Part shown: positions 18,701-26,838 of the stretch, piece after piece
Position numbering within the stretch: the first letter of the stretch is position 1
Layout: every line of letters begins with the position of its first letter
Assembly: GCA_947585065.1 (NCBI GenBank)
Contig: CANPWX010000003.1
Coordinates: 1-35,287 of the forward strand
DNA length: 35,287 nucleotides
From: an uncultured Bacilli bacterium
GTDB lineage: Bacteria > Bacillota_I > Bacilli_A > RF39 > UBA660
Direction: 5' to 3'
Program-made: the position numbers and the translations under genes
Notes under the pieces: generated by a model
The model's input: the letters and a program-made list of their open reading frames with translations, nothing else
Told to the model about the DNA's origin: nothing
Database searches by the model: none

Positions 18701-20255
18701 ATGTGGGTATGATTTACCAGATAAAAAATGCAAAATATGTAACACTCCTCTTCAAAAAGAAGGACATGATATACCTTTTCAAACATTCCTTGGTTTTAAT
18801 GCGGACAAAGTTCCCGATATTGACTTAAATTTTTCCGATTTAAATCAAGCAAGTGCTCATGAATATACCAAAGTTTTATTTGGTGTCGATAATGTCTACC
18901 GAGCAGGAACCATTGGAACAGTAGCGGAAAAAACTGCCTATGGTTATGTCAAAGGTTATTGTGAAGCGAAAAATATTATCATGCGTAGTATAGAGACAGA
19001 ACGTTTAGCAATTGGTTGTACAGGATGTAAAAGAACAACAGGACAACATCCTGGTGGAATTGTTGTTATTCCTGGATATAAAGAAGTATATGATTTTACA
19101 CCATTCCAATACCCAGCTGAAGATCCAACAAGTGCCTGGCGAACAACCCATTTTGATTACCATGCCATTGATCAATGTGTTTTAAAACTAGATATTCTAG
19201 GACATACCGATCCAACTCAACTACGAATGATTCAAGATTTAACAGGAGACGATATTACAAAAGTGCCTTTAGATGATAAAGAAACGATGAGTATTTTTAC
19301 GAGTACCAAAGCTCTTGGCGTAACACCAGAAGAAATTTTGTGTGAGACAGGAACGCTTGGAGTTCCCGAATTTGGAACACCTTTTACCATTCAATTAGTA
19401 AAAGATACCAAACCAAAAACATTTGCTGAATTAGTAAAAATTTCAGGACTATCTCATGGTACAGATGTTTGGCTTGGAAATGCCCAAGAACTTATCCAAA
19501 ACAACGTCGTACCATTCAGTAAAGTAATTGGATGTCGAGATGATATCATGGTAGAACTCATGTATGGAGGCCTAGAGCCTTATAAAGCTTTTAAAATAAT
19601 GGAATTTGTAAGAAAAGGGAAAGCAACAAAAGATCCAGCAACTTGGGAAGAATACAAAGAAATTATGGAAAAAGCGGGAATTCCAAAATGGTTTATTGAT
19701 TCTTGTTACAAAATTAAATATATGTTCCCAAAAGCCCATGCTGCAGCCTATGTAATGAGTGCCTATCGTGTCGCATGGTATAAAGTACACAAGCCTCTTG
19801 TTTACTATGCAACCTATTTTTCTACAAGACTAACCGATTTCGATATAGATTCCATGGTAAAAGGATATGATGCGATTCGTGCTAAAATAATGGAACTCCA
19901 ATCGAAAGGCTATGATATGACGAATAAAGAATCCAGTGTTTTAGAAACTTTGCGAATTGCCCTAGAAGCCTCTGCTCGAAAAATTAAATTTAAAAATATC
20001 GATATTGAAAAAAGTGATGGAACAAATTTTGAAATAGAAGCCGAAGAAAATGCTTTAATTCTTCCATTTCGATCACTGGATGGACTAGGAGATGCGGTAG
20101 CAACAAAAATTATAGAAGAAAGAAATAATAAACCATTCTATAGTATTGAAGACTTTCAAAATCGTGGTAAAGTAAATCAGACAACCGTTGAAAAAATGCG
20201 AACTATGGGCATATTCGGAACAATGCCAGAAACAAGTCAATTGAGTTTATTTTAA
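15723..20255 (+). CDS. polC: DNA polymerase III PolC-type (1510 aa; PHP plus DEDD exonuclease)
   Basis: [14 protein letters not shown]...AVAVTDHN (intact PHP), [25 protein letters not shown] (exonuclease), [82 protein letters not shown]. Confidence 0.98.
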   Translation: [1510 protein letters not shown]

Positions 20256-20284
20256 TATTTAGAAAAGAAAAGGAAAAATTTTTC

Positions 20285-20313
20285 TTGAACTTCAAATTTA
20301 ACTATGCTAAAAT
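20285..20313 (+). promoter_or_regulatory. Sigma-A-type promoter for rpmG(-efp)
   Basis: TTGAAC - 17 nt - TAAAAT with an extended TGC upstream of the -10. Confidence 0.75.
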
Positions 20314-20344
20314 ACATATAGTTTTGATGTGAGGAGGTTTACCT

Positions 20345-20518
20345 ATGGCAAAAAATGAAAACAGACAATTTCTTGGTTTAAAATGTTCTCGTTGTGGGAA
20401 ACAAATTCGCCCTACAATAAAGAATAAAAAAAATACGCCTGACAAGTTAGAAATAAATAAATATTGTCCAAGTTGTCATCAAGTGACACTATTTAAAGAA
20501 ACAAAACTAGGCAAATAG
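20345..20518 (+). CDS. rpmG: 50S ribosomal protein L33 (57 aa); below the ORF-track cutoff
   Basis: MAKNENRQFLGLKCSRCGKQIRPTIKNKKNTPDKLEINKYCPSCHQVTLFKETKLGK*; L33 core with CxxC...CxxC and NKKNTPDKLEINKYCP; RBS gaggaggt. Confidence 0.9.
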   Translation: MAKNENRQFLGLKCSRCGKQIRPTIKNKKNTPDKLEINKYCPSCHQVTLFKETKLGK

Positions 20519-20535
20519 AAAAGGGGGAATAAAAC

Positions 20536-21096
20536 ATGAACATTAACATTAATGATATAAAAAATGGTATGACAATTATTATTGATGGAAACCTTTGTCA
20601 AATTATTGAATTCCAACACGTAAAACCTGGTAAGGGAAGTGCCTTTGTTCGAATGAAATTAAAAAATTTAAGAACAGGTGCTGTTGTAGAAAATTCATAT
20701 AATACAAATATTAAAATTGAAAGAGCTAGAATTGAAAGAATGCCAATGCAATTTTTATACAATGATGGATCTTCTTATGTATTTATGAATACAGAAACTT
20801 ATGATCAAGTAAGTGTCCCTGTGGAAAAAATTGAAGAAGAAAAGAAATTTATTAAAGAAGGATTAGAAATTCAACTTGATTATTATGAAGGAGAACTTCT
20901 TGGAGTAACTCTTCCAGAAAAGATTGAATTTGAAGTGGTTGAAACAGAACCTGCAGTCAAAGGAAATACCACAAATAATGCAATGAAAGATGCCAAAATT
21001 GAAACTGGTTATACCGTAAAAGTACCATTATTTATCAATCAAGGTGAAAAAATTATTATTTCAACAAGTGATGGAAAATATTCATCAAGAGCTTAA
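20536..21096 (+). CDS. efp: Translation elongation factor P
   Basis: DIKNGMTIIIDGNLCQIIEFQHVKPGKGSAFVRMKLKNLRTGAVVENSY; YEGELLGVTLPEKIEFEVVETEPAVKGNT; ATGYTVKVPLFI-like ETGYTVKVPLFINQGEKI. Confidence 0.98.
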   Translation: MNININDIKNGMTIIIDGNLCQIIEFQHVKPGKGSAFVRMKLKNLRTGAVVENSYNTNIKIERARIERMPMQFLYNDGSSYVFMNTETYDQVSVPVEKIEEEKKFIKEGLEIQLDYYEGELLGVTLPEKIEFEVVETEPAVKGNTTNNAMKDAKIETGYTVKVPLFINQGEKIIISTSDGKYSSRA

Positions 21097-21121
21097 GAAA
21101 CATCAAAAGTTTCTTTTTTTT
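21095..21121 (+). terminator. Intrinsic terminator downstream of efp
   Basis: AAGAAAC-atcaaaa-GTTTCTT followed by a T run. Confidence 0.75.
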
Positions 21122-21177
21122 GTGTTTAATGGTGGACTTTAAACCTCTTTTTTGTTAAACTTAAACTAGGTGGTAGT

Positions 21178-22812
21178 ATGAAAAAAATAAAAGAACATAA
21201 ATATCCTTTAGTAGCTATATTTCTTGTGAGTGTGATTCTTATGCTTCCTATGTTTTTAAGAAGTTATACGCATAATGATGATACATGGTTTCATTTAATT
21301 AATATTGGATTAATAGAAAAAGCAATTGAAAATAATTTTTTTAGTGGATTTACAACGAAAATATTGCCTGTGCTTGCCAATTCCTTTGGTTATGGAACAA
21401 GACTTTTTTATCCACCTCTTGCTCATACATTAGGAGCCTATTTAACTTATTTTTTAAGTTTTTTCCAGATTGGAATTCTAGGATCGATGAAAGTACTTCA
21501 TTTCTTAGAACTTTTAGCATCCGGACTTACGATGTACTTATGTGCTTATTCTTTTCATAAGAAAAAATATCAAAGTTTTCTTGCTAGTGTTATTTATATG
21601 GCTGCGTGTTATCATTTAAGTGATATGTATATTCGGGATGCCCTGGGAGAAAGTTTTATTTTTGTCTTTTTGCCTTTGATAGTATTAGGAATAAAAAATC
21701 TTTTTGATGGAAATACCAAAAAATTTTATCTGTACTTTATTATCGGGTATGTAGGGGGTATCTTATCTCATTTTACTTTAATGATTTATGTTACTTTAAT
21801 TTTAGCAGTTGCCTTTCTTTTTGAATCAAAAAAAGTTTTCAAAAAAGAATTTTTAAAACCATTTATTCTTGCAACCCTTGTGATCCTTGGCTTATGTGCT
21901 TTTTATTTTGAACCAATGATGGAACATCGTTTCTTTGGAAATTACATGGTTTATAAAAAATGGGTAATGTCTTGGGGAATTTGGCATACTACATTCTGGG
22001 GAACGGAATATTTCTGGCATGATCCCGCTTCTTCTATATCTTTTCGCTTCTCAGTGATTGTTCTCATTTTATTAGGAATTGCCATAATCAAAAATTATAA
22101 AACGTTATGGAGTGATAAGTGGCGCGTAGTAACTGTTTTTGGTATATTAAGTCTATGGATGACTACTCGTTATTTCTTCCTATGGCTTTATTTTCCTTAT
22201 ATGTTATTTATGATCCAATTTGGCTGGCGATTAGTTATTTTTGTAGTTTTTGCAGTTTCTTTAATCGCACCTCTTGCCATTACATCGAAAACGAAAAAAA
22301 GTATTTGTATCAGTATGATTCCCCTTATTATTTTATCCGGTATGTTATTTCTTCCAAAAGACCGAGGTATTTTAAATTTAGAAGAAGTGGATCTATCAGC
22401 TGCAGTCGGCTGGCAAAAAGAATATTTTCCAGTGCAAATGGTAGATACGGAAGAAAATTTAGAATATTATCAAAATCGTTCTCAAGATATTATTATCACA
22501 AGTGGAAATGGCACGATTGCTCTTTTGCCAAGTGAATTTCCAAATTTACAATTTTCTCTTCGCACTGATTCAACCGCGACTTTAGAATTTCCAAGAATCT
22601 ATTATTTAGGATATCAATTAAAAAATGAGAAAAAAGAACGATTTTCTTTAAAAGAAAGTGAACATGGATTTTTAGAAAGTGAATTACCAGAAGGAACGTA
22701 TACATTAGAATATAAAGGAACAATTGGCTATAAAATATCAGTACTTATCTCTTTTTCAACACTCTTAACAACGATTGCCATTGCAATCATTCAAAAAAGG
22801 AAAAGAGCGTGA
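21178..22812 (+). CDS. Polytopic membrane protein, possibly glycosyltransferase-like / 6-pyruvoyl-tetrahydropterin-synthase-related membrane domain
   Basis: Many hydrophobic helices; LPMFLRSYTHNDDTWFHLINIGLIEKAIE near the N-terminus resembles that membrane family; non-TM C-terminal part. Confidence 0.55.
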   Translation: MKKIKEHKYPLVAIFLVSVILMLPMFLRSYTHNDDTWFHLINIGLIEKAIENNFFSGFTTKILPVLANSFGYGTRLFYPPLAHTLGAYLTYFLSFFQIGILGSMKVLHFLELLASGLTMYLCAYSFHKKKYQSFLASVIYMAACYHLSDMYIRDALGESFIFVFLPLIVLGIKNLFDGNTKKFYLYFIIGYVGGILSHFTLMIYVTLILAVAFLFESKKVFKKEFLKPFILATLVILGLCAFYFEPMMEHRFFGNYMVYKKWVMSWGIWHTTFWGTEYFWHDPASSISFRFSVIVLILLGIAIIKNYKTLWSDKWRVVTVFGILSLWMTTRYFFLWLYFPYMLFMIQFGWRLVIFVVFAVSLIAPLAITSKTKKSICISMIPLIILSGMLFLPKDRGILNLEEVDLSAAVGWQKEYFPVQMVDTEENLEYYQNRSQDIIITSGNGTIALLPSEFPNLQFSLRTDSTATLEFPRIYYLGYQLKNEKKERFSLKESEHGFLESELPEGTYTLEYKGTIGYKISVLISFSTLLTTIAIAIIQKRKRA

Positions 22813-22816
22813 TAAA

Positions 22817-24109
22817 ATGGAACCAAAGGAAAATATTTTTCCCAATGCCGTTTGGATTGATGAAAAAAATTTAGGAATTGAAAAAGATAATTCCAAATGT
22901 ATTAACTGTGGAACCTGTAAATTAACTTGTCAAAAAGTAACAGGCAAAACATTTTATGATCCGAAAGATTGTCTTTCTTGTGGAAATTGTATATTAACAT
23001 GCCCAATGAATGCCTTAAAACCCAAAAATGAGTTAAGTCAAGTAAGACGTGCTTTAAAAGAAAACAAGCTTTTAATAGCCTATATTTCTCCAGCAGTCCG
23101 TGTTTCCATTGGAGAATGTTTTGGTTTAACACCAGGAGAATTTTGTGCTCAAAAACTAATCGCATCTTTATATAAATTAGGGTTTTCCTATGTATTTGAT
23201 ACCACATTTGGAGCAGATTTAACCATTATGGAAGAATGCTATGAATTAAAAAATCGAATAGTAAAAGGAGGAACACTTCCCATGATTACTTCCTGCTGTC
23301 CTTCTTGGGTAAAATATGCAAAATTATATTATCCAGAATTAGAAGAAAATCTATCCACTTGTAAAAGTCCAATTGGAATGCAAGGGGCAATGATAAAAAG
23401 CTATTTTGCTGAAAAAATAGGAGTGAAAAAAGACGAGCTTTTTACGGTAGCAATAACTCCTTGTACAGCAAAAAAAATGGAAACAAAAGAAGAACAATTC
23501 CAAAATACGGACGCGGTTTTAACTGTAACGGAATTAGCTTCTTGGATGAAAGAAGAAAAATTAGATTTAAAAAAGATGGAAGAAAAAGACTTTTCCAGTG
23601 AATTTGGCGAAGGAAGTGGGGGAGGAACTCTCTTTGGCTCTACCGGTGGTGTGATGACTTCAGCATTACGAACTCTCTATTACATGATGACAAATGAAAA
23701 AATAGATGAATCATTATTAGAAAGTTTAAGAGAAACAAAAAGAGTGAAAGAATTAGAACTAACAATCGGACAAAGAACGATAAAAGTCGCGGTTGTCCAT
23801 GGCCTTACATATGCCAAACCATTATTAGAAGAAATAAAAGAGAAAAAAAGCAAATATGATTTTATTGAAATAATGAACTGTGAATTAGGTTGTGTAGGAG
23901 GTGGTGGACAGCCAAAACTCTACGAGAAAGAATATTTAAAAGCATCCCGTCAAAAAGGCCTGCAAAACAGAGATAGAAACCAAGAGATCCACGCCCCATA
24001 TGAAAATGAAAACATAAAGAAAATCTATCAAGAATTTTTAATATCTCCAGGAGGATATATTTCTTTAAAATACTTGCATACAAAGAAAAAGGAAGAAGAA
24101 AAAAACTAG
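22817..24109 (+). CDS. [FeFe]-hydrogenase (monomeric, two N-terminal 4Fe-4S motifs plus H-cluster domain)
   Basis: CINCGTCKLTCQ and CLSCGNCILTCP ferredoxin motifs; H-cluster signatures TSCCPSW (L1), TPCTAKKME (L2), EIMNCELGCVGGGGQP (L3); C-terminal SLKYLHT-like end. Confidence 0.93.
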   Translation: MEPKENIFPNAVWIDEKNLGIEKDNSKCINCGTCKLTCQKVTGKTFYDPKDCLSCGNCILTCPMNALKPKNELSQVRRALKENKLLIAYISPAVRVSIGECFGLTPGEFCAQKLIASLYKLGFSYVFDTTFGADLTIMEECYELKNRIVKGGTLPMITSCCPSWVKYAKLYYPELEENLSTCKSPIGMQGAMIKSYFAEKIGVKKDELFTVAITPCTAKKMETKEEQFQNTDAVLTVTELASWMKEEKLDLKKMEEKDFSSEFGEGSGGGTLFGSTGGVMTSALRTLYYMMTNEKIDESLLESLRETKRVKELELTIGQRTIKVAVVHGLTYAKPLLEEIKEKKSKYDFIEIMNCELGCVGGGGQPKLYEKEYLKASRQKGLQNRDRNQEIHAPYENENIKKIYQEFLISPGGYISLKYLHTKKKEEEKN

Positions 24110-24127
24110 GAAAGTAAGGAATAACAT

Positions 24128-24775
24128 ATGAAGAAGAATAAAAAAGGATTTGTCTTTGTAGAAACAATCATGGTAACAACAGTATTACTCGCGACATTAA
24201 TGACAGTATATGGCTTATTTATTACCACGACGAATACGGAATCGCGATACACACGATATGATGATCCAGCAAAATTATATGAATCCTATTATCTTACCAA
24301 ATATTTTCAAGGCTTTAATTTTGAAAAATTAATAGAAAATATCGATGAAAATTGCAATACCCTTACAACAAAAGAAGCATGTGGAGCAAATCGAACCTGT
24401 GAATGGAAAAATAATACTTGTACAAAACAATTTGGCTATGAATTAATTTGGCAAGGAAGAGACGATATATTAGACTATACAAAAGAAGCCATGTTTGTAG
24501 ATGATTTATGGAATAAATTGAATATAAAAAATATTTATGTAATTCCCTCAAAAGTAAGTGAAGTGACAAACAATTGCTCCCAATCATTATATTCAGAAAT
24601 TTGTGCTAATCCAACTTTAGTAACCTATTTAAAAAGTTTAGACGATGGAACTCCAAATACATACTATGTAGTTTATGAATATACAGCAACCAGAAGTGGT
24701 ACAGCATGTGATAATGGCATGAGTATTGGTGCTTCTTGCTTAGTCTATTATTCTTATATTAAAGTGGGTGACTAA
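24128..24775 (+). CDS. Pseudopilin-like protein with type IV prepilin N-terminal signal and a Cys-rich ectodomain
   Basis: MKKNKKGFVFVETIMVTTVLLATLMTVYGLF: basic n-region, G|F cleavage site, Glu at mature +5, hydrophobic helix; CNTLTTKEACGANRTCEWKNNTC. Confidence 0.75.
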   Translation: MKKNKKGFVFVETIMVTTVLLATLMTVYGLFITTTNTESRYTRYDDPAKLYESYYLTKYFQGFNFEKLIENIDENCNTLTTKEACGANRTCEWKNNTCTKQFGYELIWQGRDDILDYTKEAMFVDDLWNKLNIKNIYVIPSKVSEVTNNCSQSLYSEICANPTLVTYLKSLDDGTPNTYYVVYEYTATRSGTACDNGMSIGASCLVYYSYIKVGD

Positions 24776-24776
24776 T

Positions 24777-25295
24777 ATGAATAAAAAAGGAATAACATTA
24801 ATAGAAGTCATTATAAGTGTTGCATTAATCTCGCTTGTTATGGTATTTTTGTTTAATCTGTTAATGGATATGGAATATGAAGAAGATCATGCTTCCTATG
24901 CCAAAGAAAATCAATTAAATAGAGCCATGATTATCAAACGAGTACAAGAAGATTTTCAAAATTTTGAGTTAAAAAAGGTAGATTTATCGCTAGACAAAAA
25001 GACAATCACATTAACTTTTGGCAATAATCAAACAAAAAACATTTATGTCGATCGAAAAAGCATTAATTATAATAATAATGAAAAATGGAATATAGAAGGA
25101 AACGATGATACCTATATCGATATTTCCAAAATTAGTGTATCTTCCTATTTGCCGGATTCAAGATGCGCTAGTCTAAATACTCTAGGAATGAATTGTTCAG
25201 CCTATTATTCTTATCGAATCATCTTACCAGTTGTAACAGGAAACACAGAAAATACCATTGATGATATTGAATTTTTCTATATTGGTAGGGCGTAA
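24777..25295 (+). CDS. Pseudopilin-like protein with type IV prepilin N-terminal signal
   Basis: MNKKGITLIEVIISVALISLVMVFLFNLL: KKG|ITLIEV prepilin motif. Start trimmed to ATG 24777. Confidence 0.8.
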   Translation: MNKKGITLIEVIISVALISLVMVFLFNLLMDMEYEEDHASYAKENQLNRAMIIKRVQEDFQNFELKKVDLSLDKKTITLTFGNNQTKNIYVDRKSINYNNNEKWNIEGNDDTYIDISKISVSSYLPDSRCASLNTLGMNCSAYYSYRIILPVVTGNTENTIDDIEFFYIGRA

Positions 25296-25326
25296 AAAAG
25301 CAAGAAAAGGAATTCTTACTTTTTTC
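25294..25326 (+). terminator. Hairpin terminator after the pseudopilin genes
   Basis: AAAAAAGCAAGAA-aaggaa-TTCTTACTTTTTT (one mismatch), overlapping the stop codon. Confidence 0.6.
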
Positions 25327-25374
25327 TTTTATTTAGCCTCTATCTATGATAAAATAAAAACGGTGGTGAATAGT

Positions 25375-25929
25375 ATGTATAACTATATAAACGGAAGAAT
25401 TGTGGAACAAAATAGTAATTACATAGTATTAGATTGTTCAGGGATTGGGTATCAAATTCATGTTTCCAATCCATTTGAATTTGAACTAGATCATGAAGAA
25501 AAAGTATATGTTTATCAGCATATCACAGAAGATGCCGAAACTCTTTATGGATTTAAAACAATAGATCAAAAAAATTTATTTTTAAAATTAATAGGAGTAA
25601 AAGGAGTTGGTCCAAAATTAGTTCTACCAATGCTCGCGACAGGAAGTGTCTCTGGAATCATAGATGCAATAGATCGTGAAAATATTTTATATTTAAAAAA
25701 ATTTCCCAAAATAGGAGATAAAGTAGCAAAACAAATGATATTAGATTTAAAAGGAAAACTTGCAGTATCAATAGATAGTAGTCCATCAGGTGGTTTTGAA
25801 GAATTAGTAAGTGTATTAGAAGGACTAGGCTATAAAACAGTAGATATTAAAAAGATATTGCCTAATATGGATGCAAATAAACCAATTGAAACTCAAGTAA
25901 AGGAAGCGTTAAAATTATTATTGAAATAG
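25375..25929 (+). CDS. ruvA: Holliday junction branch migration protein RuvA
   Basis: MYNYINGRIVEQNSNYIVLDCSGIGYQIHVS, HITEDAETLYGFKTIDQKNLFLKLIGVKGVGPKLVLPML, FPKIGDKVAKQMILDLKGKL. Start trimmed to ATG 25375. Confidence 0.95.
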   Translation: MYNYINGRIVEQNSNYIVLDCSGIGYQIHVSNPFEFELDHEEKVYVYQHITEDAETLYGFKTIDQKNLFLKLIGVKGVGPKLVLPMLATGSVSGIIDAIDRENILYLKKFPKIGDKVAKQMILDLKGKLAVSIDSSPSGGFEELVSVLEGLGYKTVDIKKILPNMDANKPIETQVKEALKLLLK

Positions 25930-25938
25930 GGTGGTTAC

Positions 25939-26825
25939 ATGGAAGAAAATATTATGGAAGCAAATGCTTTAGAAAGTGATACTTTTGAAACAAATATTCG
26001 GCCCCAAAGGTTAGAAGAATATGTCGGTCAAGAGGAAATAACAAGCAATTTAAAAGTTTTTATTGAAGCAAGCAAAATCAGAAACGAATCATTGGATCAT
26101 GTATTACTCTATGGCCCACCTGGTCTTGGAAAAACAACACTTGCCCATATTATTGCAAACGAATTAGGAGTAAATATCAAAACAGCAAGTGGTCCATCTT
26201 TAGAAAAAAGTGGTGACTTAGCGGCCGTTTTGTCGACATTAGAACCAGGAGACGTTTTGTTTATTGATGAAATTCATCGTATGCCAAAATTTATTGAAGA
26301 AATTTTATATCCTGCCATGGAAGACTTTGAATTAGATTTAGTATTAAATAGTGATGGAAAAAGCAGAAGCATTAAAATAGATTTGCCACCATTCACTCTC
26401 GTAGGCGCGACTACCAGAGCAGGAGATATTTCTAGTCCATTAAGAGATCGCTTTGGAATTGTATCAAAGCTTCAATATTACAGTGAAGAAGAACTTTTAA
26501 AAATTGTCAAAAGAACAAGTAAAGTATTAGAAATGCCAATCGATGAAGAAGCAGCCCGACTAATAGCTAAACGATGCCGTAAAACACCAAGAATAGCCAA
26601 TCGTTTATTTAAAAGAGTAAGAGATTTTGCTTTAGTAGGAGGATACTCCATAATTACCCTAGAACGATTGCAACAAGTATTGGTGAAGAAGTATCTACAA
26701 TAGAAGATGTGGTGGAACCTTTCCTTTTGCAAGAAGGATTTATAAAAAGAACTCCTCGCGGAAGAATTGCGGAAGAAAAAGCCTACGAGCATTTAAAAAT
26801 TGCTCATATGGGAACATTATTTTAG
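25939..26825 (+). pseudogene. ruvB: Holliday junction helicase RuvB, disrupted: frame shifts near 26655-26670 and an internal segment of about 40 codons appears missing
   Basis: Frame 1: [66 protein letters not shown] ... [15 protein letters not shown], then stop at 26703. Another frame continues [42 protein letters not shown] to the TAG at 26823-26825. Confidence 0.88.
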
Positions 26826-26838
26826 AAAGAAGAGTAAA

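Noticed and set aside
15723-20255. Possible intein or insertion in the long PolC (1510 aa)
   Set aside because: Length is explained by the normal PolC N-terminal/OB region, PHP with embedded exonuclease, zinc motif and polymerase core; no intein splice motifs seen.
20264-20286. Hairpin AAGAAAA/TTTTCTT after polC as a terminator
   Set aside because: Almost pure A/T stem with no GC clamp; cannot distinguish it from background in AT-rich sequence.
22119-22535. 138-aa + strand ORF inside the membrane protein gene
   Set aside because: Entirely within a longer co-directional ORF in another frame; Ser/Tyr/Phe-rich out-of-frame translation.
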